A stretch of 64,000 nucleotides of DNA from Auanema rhodensis (taxonomy: Eukaryota; Nematoda; Chromadorea; Rhabditida; Rhabditidae), in the NCBI GenBank assembly GCA_964057225.1, contig CAXKVF010000075.1, forward strand, positions 558,001 through 622,000. Reading direction: 5' to 3'. Shown here piece after piece: positions 23,403-38,010 of this stretch (its first letter is position 1; the number at the start of each line of letters is the position of its first letter). A model generated the notes under the pieces. The model was not told where the DNA came from. It was given only the letters and a program-made list of their open reading frames with translations, and did not search any database. A program made the translations under genes and the position numbers.

Positions 23403-23930
23403 ACCATGACTTTGAAATTTACGTGAACTTTAATTTATGCTAATTAAATGTACACGTGATGTGCACTTGGTATGTAACTCGCTTCACGTGAAAGATAAAG
23501 AGATGCGGTTTTCAAAATTAGGTTCCCCATGTCCATATTAGTCTAAAAACAAATTTTTATTGATATTGGTTCATGGTAACCATGACTTTGAAATTTACGT
23601 GAACTTTAATTTATGCTAATTAAATGTACACGTGATGTGCACTTGGTATGTAACTCGCTTCACGTGAAAGATAAAGAGATGCGGTTTTCAAAATTAGATT
23701 CCCCATGTCCATATTAGTCTAAAAACAAATTTTTATTGATATTGCTTCATGGTAACCATGACTTTGAAATTTACGTGAACTTTAATTTATGCTAATTAAA
23801 TGTACACGTGATGTGTACTTGGTATGTAACTCGCTTCACGTGAAAGATAAAGAGATGCGGTTTTCAAAATTAGATTCCCCATGTCCATATTAGTCTAAAA
23901 ACAATTTTTTATTGATATTGGTTCATGGTA

Positions 23931-24282
23931 ACCATGACTTTGAAATTTACGTGAACTTTAATTTATGCTTATTAAATGTACACGTGATGTGCACTTGGTA
24001 TGTAACTCGCTTCACGTGAAAGATAAAGAGATGCGGTTTTCAAAATTAGATTCCCCATGTCCATATTAGTCTAAAAACAAATTTTTATCGATATTGCTTC
24101 ATGGTAACCATGACTTTGAAATTTACGTGAACTTTAAATTATGCTAATTAAATGTACACGTGATGTGCACTTGGTATGTAACTCGCTTCACGTGAAAGAT
24201 AAAAAGATGCGGTTTTCAAAATTAGATTCCCCATGTCCATATTAGTCTAAAAACAAATTTTTATTGATATTGGTTCATGGTA
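23931..24282 (+). repeat. Chimeric junction between two higher-order haplotypes
   Basis: The monomer at 23931 is the GCTTATT/ATCGAT type with a GCTTC boundary. In the complete copies at 19355, 26395, 45227, 46987 and 61419 it is followed by a plain monomer and then an AACTTGC monomer. Here the next monomer (24107) is instead the AAATTAT/AAAAAG type, followed by GTTAAC/TTGG. The switch lies between the boundary marker at about 24100 and offset 32 of the next copy at 24138, as expected for an unequal exchange in register. Confidence 0.75.
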
Positions 24283-25866
24283 ACCATGACTTTGAAATTT
24301 ACGTTAACTTTAATTTATGCTAATTAAATGTACACGTGATGTGCACTTGGTATGTAACTCGCTTCACGTGAAAGATAAAGAGATGCGGTTTTCAAAATTG
24401 GATTCCCCATGTCCATATTAGTCTAAAAACAAATTTTTATTGATATTGGTTCATGGTAACCATGACTTTGAAATTTACGTGAACTTTAATTTATGCTAAT
24501 TAAATGTACACGTGATGTGCACTTGGTATGTAACTCGCTTCACGTGAAAGATAAAGAGATGCGGTTTTCAAAATTAGATTCCCCATGTCCATATTAGTCT
24601 AAAAACAAATTTTTATTGATATTGGTTCATGGTAACCATTACTTTGAAATTTACGTGAACTTTAATTTATGCTAATTAAATGTACACGTGATGTGCACTT
24701 GGTATGTAACTCGCTTCACGTGAAAGATAAAGAGATGCGGTTTTCAAAATTAGATTCCCCATGTCCATATTAGTCTAAAAACAAATTTTTATTGATATTG
24801 GTGCATGGTAACCATGACTTTGAAATTTACGTGAACTTTAATTTATGCTAATTAAATGTACACGTGATGTGCACTTGGTATGTAACTCGCTTCACGTGAA
24901 AGATAAAGAGATGCGGTTTTCAAAATTAGATTCCCCATGTCCATATTAGTCTAAAAACAAATTTTTATTGATATTGGTTCATGGTAACCATTACTTTGAA
25001 ATTTACGTGAACTTTAATTTATGCTAATTAAATGTACACGTGATGTGCACTTGGTATGTAACTCGCTTCACGTGAAAGATAAAGAGATGCGGTTTTCAAA
25101 ATTAGATTCCCCATGTCCATATTAGTCTAAAAACAAATTTTTATTGATATTGGTGCATGGTAACCATGACTTTGAAATTTACGTGAACTTTAATTTATGC
25201 TAATTAAATGTACACGTGATGTGCACTTGGTATGTAACTCGCTTCACGTGAAAGATAAAGAGATGCGGTTTTCAAAATTAGATTCCCCATGTCCATATTA
25301 GTCTAAAAACAAATTTTTATTGATATTGGTGCATGGTAACCATGACTTTGAAATTTACGTGAACTTTAATTTATGCTAATTAAATGTACACGTGATGTGC
25401 ACTTGTTATGTAACTCGCTTCACGTGAAAGATGAAGAGATGCGGTTTTCAAAATTAGATTCCCCATGTCCATATTAGTCTAAAAACAAATTTTTATTGAT
25501 ATTGGTGCATGGTAACCATGACTTTGAAATTTACGTGAACTTTAATTTATACTAATTAAATGTACACGTGATGTGCACTTGGTATGTAACTCGCTTCACG
25601 TGAAAGATGAAGAGATGCGGTTTTCAAAATTAGATTCCCCATGTCCATATTAGTCTAAAAACAAATTTTTATTGATATTGGTGCATGGTAACCATGACTT
25701 TGAAATTTACGTGAACTTTAATTTATGCTAATTAAATGTACACGTGATGTGCACTTGGTATGTAACTCGCTTCACGTGAAAGATAAAGAGATGCGGTTTT
25801 CAAAATTAGATTCCCCATGTCCATATTAGTCTAAAAACAAATTTTTATTGATATTGGTGCATGGTA

Positions 25867-27978
25867 ACCATGACTTTGAAATTTACGTGAACTTTAATTT
25901 ATGCTAATTAAATGTACACGTGATGTGCACTTGGTATGTAACTCGCTTCACGTGAAAGATAAAGAGATGCGGTTTTCAAAATTAGGTTCCCCATGTCCAT
26001 ATTAGTCTAAAAACAAATTTTTATTGATATTGGTTCATGGTAACCATGACTTTGAAATTTACGTGAACTTTAATTTATGCTAATTAAATGTACACGTGAT
26101 GTGCACTTGGTATGTAACTCGCTTCACGTGAAAGATAAAGAGATGCGGTTTTCAAAATTAGATTCCCCATGTCCATATTAGTCTAAAAACAAATTTTTAT
26201 TGATATTGCTTCATGGTAACCATGACTTTGAAATTTACGTGAACTTTAATTTATGCTAATTAAATGTACACGTGATGTGTACTTGGTATGTAACTCGCTT
26301 CACGTGAAAGATAAAGAGATGCGGTTTTCAAAATTAGATTCCCCATGTCCATATTAGTCTAAAAACAATTTTTTATTGATATTGGTTCATGGTAACCATG
26401 ACTTTGAAATTTACGTGAACTTTAATTTATGCTTATTAAATGTACACGTGATGTGCACTTGGTATGTAACTCGCTTCACGTGAAAGATAAAGAGATGCGG
26501 TTTTCAAAATTAGATTCCCCATGTCCATATTAGTCTAAAAACAAATTTTTATCGATATTGCTTCATGGTAACCATGACTTTGAAATTTACGTGAACTTTA
26601 ATTTATGCTAATTAAATGTACACGTGATGTGCACTTGGAATGTAACTCGCTTCACGTGAAAGATAAAGAGATGCGGTTTTCAAAATTAGATTCCCCATGT
26701 CCATATTAGTCTAAAAACAAATTTTTATTGATATTGGTGCATGGTAACCATGACTTTGAAATTTACGTGAACTTTAATTTATACTAATTAAATGTACACG
26801 TGATGTGCACTTGGTATGTAACTTGCTTCACGTGAAAGATAAAGTGATGCGGTTTTCAAAATTAGATTCCCCATGTCCATATTAGTCTAAAAACAAATTT
26901 TTATTGATATTGGTTCATGGTAACCATGACTTTGAAATTTACGTGAACTTTAATTTATGCTAATTAAATGTACACGTGATGTGCACTTGGTATGTAACTC
27001 GCTTCACGTGAAAGATAAAGAGATGCGGTTTTCAAAATTTGATTCCCCATGTCCATATTAGTCTAAAAACAAATTTTTATTGATATTGGTTCATGGTAAC
27101 CATGACTTTGAAATTTACGTGAACTTTAATTTATGCTAATTAAATGTACACGTGATGTGCACTTGGTATGTAACTCGCTTCACGTGAAAGATAAAGAGAT
27201 GCGGTTTTCAAAATTAGATTCCCCATGTCCATATTAGTCTAAAAACAAATTTTTATTGATATTGGTGCATGGTAACCATGACTTTGAAATTTACGTGAAC
27301 TTTAATTTATGCTAATTAAATGTACACGTGATGTGCACTTGGTATGTAACTAGCTTCACGTGAAAGATAAAGAGATGCGGTTTTCAAAATTAGATTCCCC
27401 ATGTACATATTAGTCTAAAAACAAATTTTTATTGATATTGGTTCATGGTAACCATGACTTTGAAATTTACGTGAACTTTAATTTATGCTAATTAAATGTA
27501 CACGTGATGTGCACTTGGTATGTAACTCGCTTCACGTGAAAGATAAAGAGATGCGGTTTTCAACATTAGATTCCCCATGTCCATATTAGTCTAAAAACAA
27601 ATTTTTATTGATATTGGTGCATGGTAACCATTACTTTGAAATTTACGTGAACTTTAATTTATGCTAATTAAATGTACACGTGATGTGCACTTGGTATGTA
27701 ACTCGCTTCACGTGAAAGATAAAGAGATGCGGTTTTCAAAATTAGATTCCCCATGTCCATATTAGTCTAAAAACAAATTTTTATTGATATTGGTGCATGG
27801 TAACCATGACTTTGAAATTTACGTGAACTTTAATTTATGCTAATTAAATGTACACGTGATGTGCACTTGGTATGTAACTCGCTTCACGTGAAAGATAAAG
27901 AGATGCGGTTTTCAAAATTAGATTCCCCATGTCCATTTCAGTCTAAAAACAAATTTTTATTGATATTGGTGCATGGTA
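25867..27978 (+). repeat. 12-monomer block duplicated at +7040 bp, second copy
   Basis: This copy repeats the marker order of 18827-20938, from GGTTCC near 25985 to CATTTCAG near 27917. ACTTGGAATG near 26639 is private here. Spacing to the first copy is exactly 40 monomers. Confidence 0.85.
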
Positions 27979-28506
27979 ACCATGACTTTGAAATTTACGT
28001 GAACTTTAATTTATGCTAATTAAATGTACACGTGATGTGCACTTGGTATGTAACTCGCTTCACGTGAAAGATAAAGAGATGCGGTTTTCAAAATTAGATT
28101 CCCCATGTCCATTTTAGTCTAAAAACAAATTTTTATTGATATTGGTGCATGGTAACCATGACTTTGAAATTTACGTGAACTTTAAATTATGCTAATTAAA
28201 TGTACACGTGATGTGCACTTGGTATGTAACTCGCTTCACGTGAAAGATAAAAAGATGCGGTTTTCAAAATTAGATTCCCCATGTCCATATTAGTCTTAAA
28301 ACAAATTTTTATTGATATTGGTTCATGGTAACCATGACTTTGAAATTTACGTTAACTTTAATTTATGCTAATTAAATGTACACGTGATGTGCACTTGGTA
28401 TGTAACTCGCTTCACGTGAAAGATAAAGAGATGCGGTTTTCAAAATTGGATTCCCCATGTCCATATTAGTCTAAAAACAAATTTTTATTGATATTGGTGC
28501 ATGGTA

Positions 28507-30090
28507 ACCATGACTTTGAAATTTACGTGAACTTTAATTTATGCTAATTAAATGTACACGTGATGTGCACTTGGTATGTAACTCGCTTCACGTGAAAGAT
28601 AAAGAGATGCGGTTTTCAAAATTAGGTTCCCCATGTCCATATTAGTCTAAAAACAAATTTTTATTGATATTGGTTCATGGTAACCATGACTTTGAAATTT
28701 ACGTGAACTTTAATTTATGCTAATTAAATGTACACGTGATGTGCACTTGGTATGTAACTCGCTTCACGTGAAAGATAAAGAGATGCGGTTTTCAAAATTA
28801 GATTCCCCATGTCCATATTAGTCTAAAAACAAATTTTTATTGATATTGGTGCATGGTAACCATGACTTTGAAATTTACGTGAACTTTAATTTATGCTAAT
28901 TAAATGTACACGTGATGTGCACTTGGTATGTAACTCGCTTCACGTGAAAGATAAAGAGATGCGGTTTACAAAATTAGATTCCCCATGTCCATATTAGTCT
29001 AAAAACAAATTTTTATTGATATTGGTGCATGGTAACCATGACTTTGAAATTTACGTGAACTTTAATTTATGCTAATTAAATGTACACGTGATGTGCACTT
29101 GGTATGTAACTCGCTTCACGTGAAAGATGAAGAGATGCGGTTTTCAAAATTAGATTCCCCATGTCCATATTAGTCTAAAAACAAATTTTTATTGATATTG
29201 GTGCATGGTAACCATGACTTTGAAATTTACGTGAACTTTAATTTATGCTAATTAAATGTACACGTGATGTGCACTTGGTATGTAACTCGCTTCACGTGAA
29301 AGATAAAGAGATGCGGTTTTCAAAATTAGATTCCCCATGTCCATATTAGTCTAAAAACAAATTTTTATTGATATTGGTGCATGGTAACCATGACTTTGAA
29401 ATTTACGTGAACTTTAATTTATGCTAATTAAATGTACACGTGATGTGCACTTGGTATGTAACTCGCTTCACGTGAAAGATAAAGAGATGCGGTTTTCAAA
29501 ATTAGGTTCCCCATGTCCATATTAGTCTAAAAACAAATTTTTATTGATATTGGTTCATGGTAACCATGACTTTGAAATTTGCGTGAACTTTAATTTATGC
29601 TAATTAAATGTACACGTGATGTGCACTTGGTATGTAACTCGCTTCACGTGAAAGATAAAGAGATGCGGTTTTCAAAATTAGATTCCCCATGTCCATATTA
29701 GTCTAAAAACAAATTTTTATTGATATTGCTTCATGGTAACCATGACTTTGAAATTTACGTGAACTTTAATTTATGCTAATTAAATGTACACGTGATGTGC
29801 ACTTGGTATGTAACTCGCTTCACGTGAAAGATAAAAAGATGCGGTTTTCAAAATTAGATTCCCCATGTCCATATTAGTCTTAAAACAAATTTTTATTGAT
29901 ATTGGTTCATGGTAACCATGACTTTGAAATTTACGTTAACTTTAATTTATGCTAATTAAATGTACACGTGATGTGCACTTGGTATGTAACTCGCTTCACG
30001 TGAAAGATAAAGAGATGCGGTTTTCAAAATTAGATTCCCCATGTCCATATTAGTCTAAAAACAAATTTTTATTGATATTGCTTCATGGTA
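28507..30090 (+). repeat. Ordinary satellite monomers between higher-order blocks
   Basis: Nine in-register monomers lie here with GGTTCC (28507, 29387), GGTTTAC (28859), AGATGAAGAG (29035) and TTTGCGTG (29563). The monomer at 29739 has AAAAAG and CTTAAAAC but normal AATTTAT, so it is a within-monomer recombinant of the usual AAATTAT/AAAAAG type. Confidence 0.75.
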
Positions 30091-32202
30091 ACCATGACTT
30101 TGAAATTTACGTGAACTTTAATTTATGCTAATTAAATGTACACGTGATGTGCACTTGGTATGTAACTCGCTTCACGTGAAAGATAAAGAGATGCGGTTTT
30201 TAAAATTAGATTCCCCATGTCCATATTAGTCTAAAAACAAATTTTTATTGATATTGGTGCATGGTAACCATGACTTTGAAATTTACGTGAACTTTAATTT
30301 ATGCTAATTAAATGTACACGTGATGTGCACTTGGTATGTAACTCGCTTCACGTGAAAGATAAAGAGATGCGGTTTTCAAAATTAGATTCCCCATGTCCAT
30401 ATTAGTCTAAAAACAAATTTTTATTGATATTGGTGCATGGTAACCATGACTTTGAAATTTACGTGAACTTTAATTTATGCTAATTAAATGTACACGTGAT
30501 GTGCACTTGGTATGTAACTCGCTTCACGTGAAAGATAAAGAGATGCGGTTTTCAAAATTAGATTCCCCATGTCCATATTAGTCTAAAAACAAATTTTTAT
30601 TGATATTGGTTCATGGTAACCATGACTTTGAAATTTACGTGAACTTTAATTCATGCTAATTAAATGTACACGTGATGTGCACTTGGTATGTAACTCGCTT
30701 CACGTGAAAGATAAAGAGATGCGGTTTTCACAATTAGATTCCCCATGTCCATATTAGTCTAAAAACAAATTTTTATTGATATTGGTGCATGGTAACCATG
30801 ACTTTGAAATTTACGTGAACTTTAATTTATGCTAATTAAATGTACACGTGATGTGCACTTGGTATGTAACTCGCTTCACGTGAAAGATAAAGAGATGCGG
30901 TTTTCAAAATTAGATTCCCCATGTCCATATTAGTCTAAAAACAAATTTTTATTGATATTGGTGCATGGTAACCATGACTTTGAAATTTACGTGAACTTTA
31001 ATTTATGCTAATTAAATGTACACGTGATGTGCACTTGGTATGTAACTCGCTTCACGTGAAAGATAAAGAGATGCGGTTTTCAAAATTAGATTCCCCATGT
31101 CCATATTAGTCTAAAAACAAATTTATATTGATATTGCTTCATGGTAACCATGACTTTGAAATTTACGTGAACTTTAATTTATGCTAATTAAATGTACACG
31201 TGATGTGCACTTGGTATGTAACTCGCTTCACGTGAAAGATAAAGAGATGCGGTTTTCAAAATTAGATTCCCCATGTCCATATTAGTCTAAAAACAAATTT
31301 TTATTGATATTGGTGCATGGTAACCATGACTTTGAAATTTACGTGAACTTTAATTTATGCTAATTAAATGTACACGTGATGTGCACTTGGTATGTAACTC
31401 GCTTCACGTGAAAGATAAAGAGATGCGGTTTTCAAAATTAGATTCCCCATGTCCATATTAGTCTAAAAACAAATTTTTATTGATATTGGTGCATGGTAAC
31501 CATGACTTTGAAATTTACGTGAACTTTAATTTATGCTAATTAAATGTACACGTGATGTGCACTTGGTATGTAACTCGCTTCACGTGAAAGATAAAGAGAT
31601 GCGGTTTTCAAAATTAGATTCCCCATGTCCATATTAGTCTAAAAACAAATTTTTATTGATATTGGTTCATGGTAACCATGACTTTGAAATTTACGTGAAC
31701 TTTAATTCATGCTAATTAAATGTACACGTGATGTGCACTTGGTATGTAACTCGCTTCACGTGAAAGATAAAGAGATGCGGTTTTCACAATTAGATTCCCC
31801 ATGTCCATATTAGTCTAAAAACAAATTTTTATTGATATTGGTGCATGGTAACCATGACTTTGAAATTTACGTGAACTTTAATTTATGCTAATTAAATGTA
31901 CACGTGATGTGCACTTGGTATGTAACTCGCTTCACGTGAAAGATAAAGAGATGCGGTTTTCAAAATTAGATTCCCCATGTCCATATTAGTCTAAAAACAA
32001 ATTTTTATTGATATTGGTGCATGGTAACCATGACTTTGAAATTTACGTGAACTTTAATTTATGCTAATTAAATGTACACGTGATGTGCACTTGGTATGTA
32101 ACTCGCTTCACGTGAAAGATAAAGAGATGCGGTTTTCAAAATTAGATTCCCCATGTCCATATTAGTCTAAAAACAAATTTATATTGATATTGCTTCATGG
32201 TA
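30091..32202 (+). repeat. 6-monomer (1056-bp) unit in two tandem copies
   Basis: The AATTCATGC plus TTTTCACAATT monomer starts at 30619 and 31675, and the TTTATATTG monomer at 30971 and 32027, each exactly 1056 bp apart with matching boundary types between. The same AATTCATGC/CACAATT monomer occurs once, at 1385, in the left duplicate. Confidence 0.87.
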
Positions 32203-35200
32203 ACCATGACTTTGAAATTTACGTGAACTTTAATTTATGCTAATTAAATGTACACGTGATGTGCACTTGGTATGTAACTCGCTTCACGTGAAAGATAAAG
32301 AGATGCGGTTTTCAAAATTAGATTCCCCATGTCCATATTAGTCTAAAAACAATTTTTTATTGATATTGGTTCATGGTAACCATGACTTTGAAATTTACGT
32401 GAACTTTAATTTATGCTAATTAAATGTACACGTGATGTGCACTTGGTATGTAACTCGCTTCACGTGAAAGATAAAGAGATGCGGTTTTCAAAATTAGATT
32501 CCCCATGTCCATATTAGTCTAAAAACAAATTTATATTGAAATTGCTTCATGGTAACCATGACTTTGAAATTTACGTGAACTTTAATTTATGCTAATTAAA
32601 TGTACACGTGATGTGCACTTGGTATGTAACTCGCTTCACGTGAAAGATAAAGAGATGCGGTTTTCAAAATTAGATTCCCCATGTCCATATTAGTCTAAAA
32701 ACAAATTTTTATTGATATTGCTTCATGGTAACCATGACTTTGAAATTTACGTGAACTTTAATTTATGCTAATTAAATGTACACGTGATGTGCACTTGGTA
32801 TGTAACTCGCTTCACGTGAAAGATAAAGAGATGCGGTTTTCAAAATTAGATTCCCCATGTCCATATTAGTCTAAAAACAATTTTTTATTGATATTGGTTC
32901 ATGGTAACCATGACTTTGAAATTTACGTGAACTTTAATTTATGCTAATTAAATGTACACGTGATGTGCACTTGGTATGTAACTCGCTTCACGTGAAAGAT
33001 AAAGAGATGCGGTTTTCAAAATTAGATTCCCCATGTCCATATTAGTCTAAAAACAATTTTTTATTGATATTGGTTCATGGTAACCATGACTTTGAAATTT
33101 ACGTGAACTTTAATTTATGCTAATTAAATGTACACTTGATGTGCACTTGGTATGTAACTCGCTTCACGTGAAAGATAAAGAGATGCGGTTTTCAAAATTA
33201 GGTTCCCCATGTCCATATTAGTCTAAAAACAAATTTTTATTGATATTGCTTCATGGTAACCATGACTTTGAAATTTACGTGAACTTTAATTTATGCTAAT
33301 TAAATGTACACGTGATGTGCACTTGGTATGTAACTCGCTTCACGTGAAAGATAAAGAGATGCGGTTTTCAAAATTAGATTCCCCATGTCCATATTAGTCT
33401 AAAAACAAATTTTAATTGATATTGGTTCATGGTAACCATGACTTTGAAATTTACGTGAACTTTAATTTATGCTAATTAAATGTACACGTGATGTGCACTT
33501 GGTATGTAACTCGCTTCACGTGAAAGATAAAGAGATGCGGTTTTCAAAATTAGGTTCCCCATGTCCATATTAGTCTAAAAACAAATTTTTATTGATATTG
33601 GTTCATGGTAACCATGACTTTGAAATTTACGTGAACTTTAATTTATGCTAATTAAATGTACACGTGATGTGCACTTGGTATGTAACTCGCTTCACGTGAA
33701 AGATAAAGAGATGCGGTTTTCAAAATTAGATTCCCCATGTCCATATTAGTCTAAAAACAAATTTTTATTGATATTGGTGCATGGTAACCATGACTTTGAA
33801 ATTTACGTGAACTTTAATTTATGCTAATTAAATGTACACGTGATGTGCACTTGGTATGTAACTCGCTTCACGTGAAAGATAAAGAGATGCGGTTTTCAAA
33901 ATTAGATTCCCCATGTCCATATCAGTCTAAAAACAAATTTTTATTGATATTGGTTCATGGTAACCATGACTTTGAAATTTACGTGAACTTTAATTTATGC
34001 TAATTAAATGTACACGTGATGTGCACTTGGTATGTAACTCGCTTCACGTGAAAGATAATGAGATGCGGTTTTCAAAATTAGATTCCCCATGTCCATATTA
34101 GTCTAAAAACAAATTTTTATTGATATTGGTGCATGGTAACCATGACTTTGAAATTTACGTGAACTTTAATTTATGCTAATTAAATGTACACGTGATGTGC
34201 ACTTGGTATGTAACTCGCTTCACGTGAAAGATGAAGAGATGCGGTTTTCAAAATTAGATTCCCCATGTCCATATTAGTCTAAAAACAATTTTTTATTGAT
34301 ATTGGTGCATGGTAACCATGACTTTGAAATTTACGTGAACTTTAATTTATGCTAATTAAATGTACACGTGATGTGCACGTGGTATGTAACTCGCTTAACG
34401 TGAAAGATAAAGAGATGCGGTTTTCAAAATTAGATTCCCCATGTCCATATTAGTCTAAAAACAAATTTTTATTGATATTGGTGCATGGTAACCATGACTT
34501 TGAAATTTACGTGAACTTTAATTTATGCTAATTAAATGTACACGTGATGTGCACTTGGTATGTAACTCGCTTCACGTGAAAGATAAAGAGATGCGGTTTT
34601 CAAAATTAGGTTCCCCATGTCCATATTAGTCTAAAAACAAATTTTTATTGATATTGGTTCATGGTAACCATGACTTTGAAATTTACGTGAACTTTAATTT
34701 ATGCTAATTAAATGTACACGTGATGTGCACTTGGTATGTAACTCGCTTCACGTGAAAGATAAAGAGATGCGGTTTTCAAAATTAGATTCCCCATGTCCAT
34801 ATTAGTCTAAAAACAAATTTTTATTGATATTGCTTCATGGTAACCATGACTTTGAAATTTACGTGAACTTTAATTTATGCTAATTAAATGTACACGTGAT
34901 GTGCACTTGGTATGTAACTCGCTTCACGTGAAAGATAAAGAGATGCGGTTTTCAAAATTAGATTCCCCATGTCCATATTAGTCTAAAAACAATTTTTTAT
35001 TGATATTGGTTCATGGTAACCATGACTTTGAAATTTACGTGAACTTTAATTTATGCTAATTAAATGTACACGTGATGTGCACTTGGTATGTAACTCGCTT
35101 CACGTGAAAGATAAAGAGATGCGGTTTTCAAAATTAGATTCCCCATGTCCATATTAGTCTAAAAACGAATTTTTATTGATATTGGTGCATGGTAACCATG

Positions 35201-38010
35201 ACTTTGAAATTTACGTGAACTTTAATTTATGCTAATTAAATGTACACGTGATGTGCACTTGGTATGTAACTCGCTTCACGTGAAAGATAAAGAGATGCGG
35301 TTTTCAAAATTAGATTCCCCATGTCCATATTAGTCTAAAAACAAATTTTTATTGATATTGGTGCATGGTAACCATGACTTTGAAATTTACGTGAACTTTA
35401 ATTTATGCTAATTAAATGTACACGTGATGTGCACTTGGTATGTAACTCGCTTCACGTGAAAGATGAAGAGATGCGGTTTTCAAAATTAGATTCCCCATGT
35501 CCATATTAGTCTAAAAACAATTTTTTATTGATATTGGTGCATGGTAACCATGACTTTGAAATTTACGTGAACTTTAATTTATGCTAATTAAATGTACACG
35601 TGATGTGCACGTGGTATGTAACTCGCTTCACGTGAAAGATAAAGAGATGCGGTTTTCAAAATTAGATTCCCCATGTCCATATTAGTCTAAAAACAAATTT
35701 TTATTGATATTGGTGCATGGTAACCATGACTTTGAAATTTACGTGAACTTTAATTTATGCTAATTAAATGTACACGTGATGTGCACTTGGTATGTAACTC
35801 GCTTCACGTGAAAGATAAAGAGATGCGGTTTTCAAAATTAGGTTCCCCATGTCCATATTAGTCTAAAAACAAATTTTTATTGATATTGGTTCATGGTAAC
35901 CATGACTTTGAAATTTACGTGAACTTTAATTTATGCTAATTAAATGTACACGTGATGTGCACTTGGTATGTAACTCGCTTCACGTGAAAGATAAAGAGAT
36001 GCGGTTTTCAAAATTAGATTCCCCATGTCCATATTAGTCTAAAAACAAATTTTTATTGATATTGCTTCATGGTAACCATGACTTTGAAATTTACGTGAAC
36101 TTTAATTTATGCTAATTAAATGTACACGTGATGTGCACTTGGTATGTAACTCGCTTCACGTGAAAGATAAAGAGATGCGGTTTTCAAAATTAGATTCCCC
36201 ATGTCCATATTAGTCTAAAAACAATTTTTTATTGATATTGGTTCATGGTAACCATGACTTTGAAATTTACGTGAACTTTAATTTATGCTAATTAAATGTA
36301 CACGTGATGTGCACTTGGTATGTAACTCGCTTCACGTGAAAGATGAAGAGATGCGGTTTTCAAAATTAGATTCCCCATGTCCATATTAGTCTAAAAACAA
36401 TTTTTTATTGATATTGGTGCATGGTAACCATGACTTTGAAATTTACGTGAACTTTAATTTATGCTAATTAAATGTACACGTGATGTGCACTTGGTATGTA
36501 ACTCGCTTCACGTGAAAGATAAAGAGATGCGGTTTTCAAAATTAGGTTCCCCATGTCCATATTAGTCTAAAAACAAATTTTTATTGATATTGGTACATGG
36601 TAACCATGACTTTGAAATTTACGTGAACTTTAATTTATGCTTATTAAATGTACACGTGATGTGCACTTGGTATGTAACTCGCTTCACGTGAAAGATAAAG
36701 AGATGCGGTTTTCAAAATTAGATTCCCCATGTCCATATTAGTCTAACAACAAATTTTAATTGATATTGGTTCATGGTAACCATGACTTTGAAATTTACGT
36801 GAACTTTAATTTATGCTAATTAAATGTACACGTGATGTGCACTTGGTATGTAACTCGCTTCACGTGAAAGATAAAAAGATGCGGTTTTCAAAATTAGATT
36901 CCCCGTGTCCATATTAGTCGAAAAACAAATTTTTATTGATATTGCTTCATGGTAACCATGACTTTGAAATTTACGTGAACTTTAATTTATGCTAATTAAA
37001 TGTACACGTGATGTGCACTTGGTATGTAACTCGCTTCACGTGAAAGATAAAGAGATGCGGTTTTCAAAATTAGATTCCCCATGTCCATATTAGTCTAAAA
37101 ACAAATTTTAATTGATATTGGTTCATGGTAACCATGACTTTGAAATTTACGTGAACTTTAATTTATGCTATTTAAATGTACACGTGATGTGCACTTGGTA
37201 TGTAACTCGCTTCACGTGAAAGATAAAGAGATGCGGTTTTCAAAATTAGATTCCCCATGTCCATATTAGTCTAAAAACATTTTTTTATTGATATTGGTGC
37301 ATGGTAACCATGACTTTGAAATTTACGTGAACTTTAAATTATGCTAATTAAATGTACACGTGATGTGCACTTGGTATGTAACTCGCTTCACGTGAAAGAT
37401 AAAGAGATGCGGTTTTCAAAATTAGATTCCTCATGTCCATATTAGTCTAAAAACAAATTTTTATTGATATTGCTTCATGGTAACCATGACTTTGAAATTT
37501 ACGTGAACTTTAATTTATGCTAATTAAATGTACACGTGATGTGCACTTGGTATGTAACTCGCTTCACGTGAAAGATAAAGAGATGCGGTTTTCAAAATTA
37601 GATTCCCCATGTCCATATTAGTCTAAAAACAAATTTTTATTGATATTGGTTCATGGTAACCATGACTTTGAAATTTACGTTAACTTTAATTTATGCTAAT
37701 TAAATGTACACGTGATGTGCACTTGGTATGTAACTCGCTTCACGTGAAAGATAAAGAGATGCGGTTTTCAAAATTAGATTCCCCATGTCCATATTAGTCT
37801 AAAAACAAATTTTTATTGATATTGGTGCATGGTAACCATGACTTTGAAATTTACGTGAACTTTAAATTATGCTAATTAAATGTACACGTGATGTGCACTT
37901 GGTATGTAACTCGCTTCACGTGAAAGATAAAAAGATGCGGTTTTCAAAATTAGATTCCCCATGTCCATATTAGTCTAAAAACAAATTTTTATTGATATTG
38001 GTGCATGGTA
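31499..38010 (+). repeat. Older large duplication, right copy
   Basis: This is the counterpart of 1209-7738, recognised by the same ordered rare variants. It has GTGCACGTGG monomers at 34315 and 35547, but neither the inverted junction nor the palindrome. Either the palindromes arose in the left copy after duplication or they were lost here. The right copy has its own changes, such as TTGAAATTGC near 32537 and ATTCCTCATG near 37428. Confidence 0.75.
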
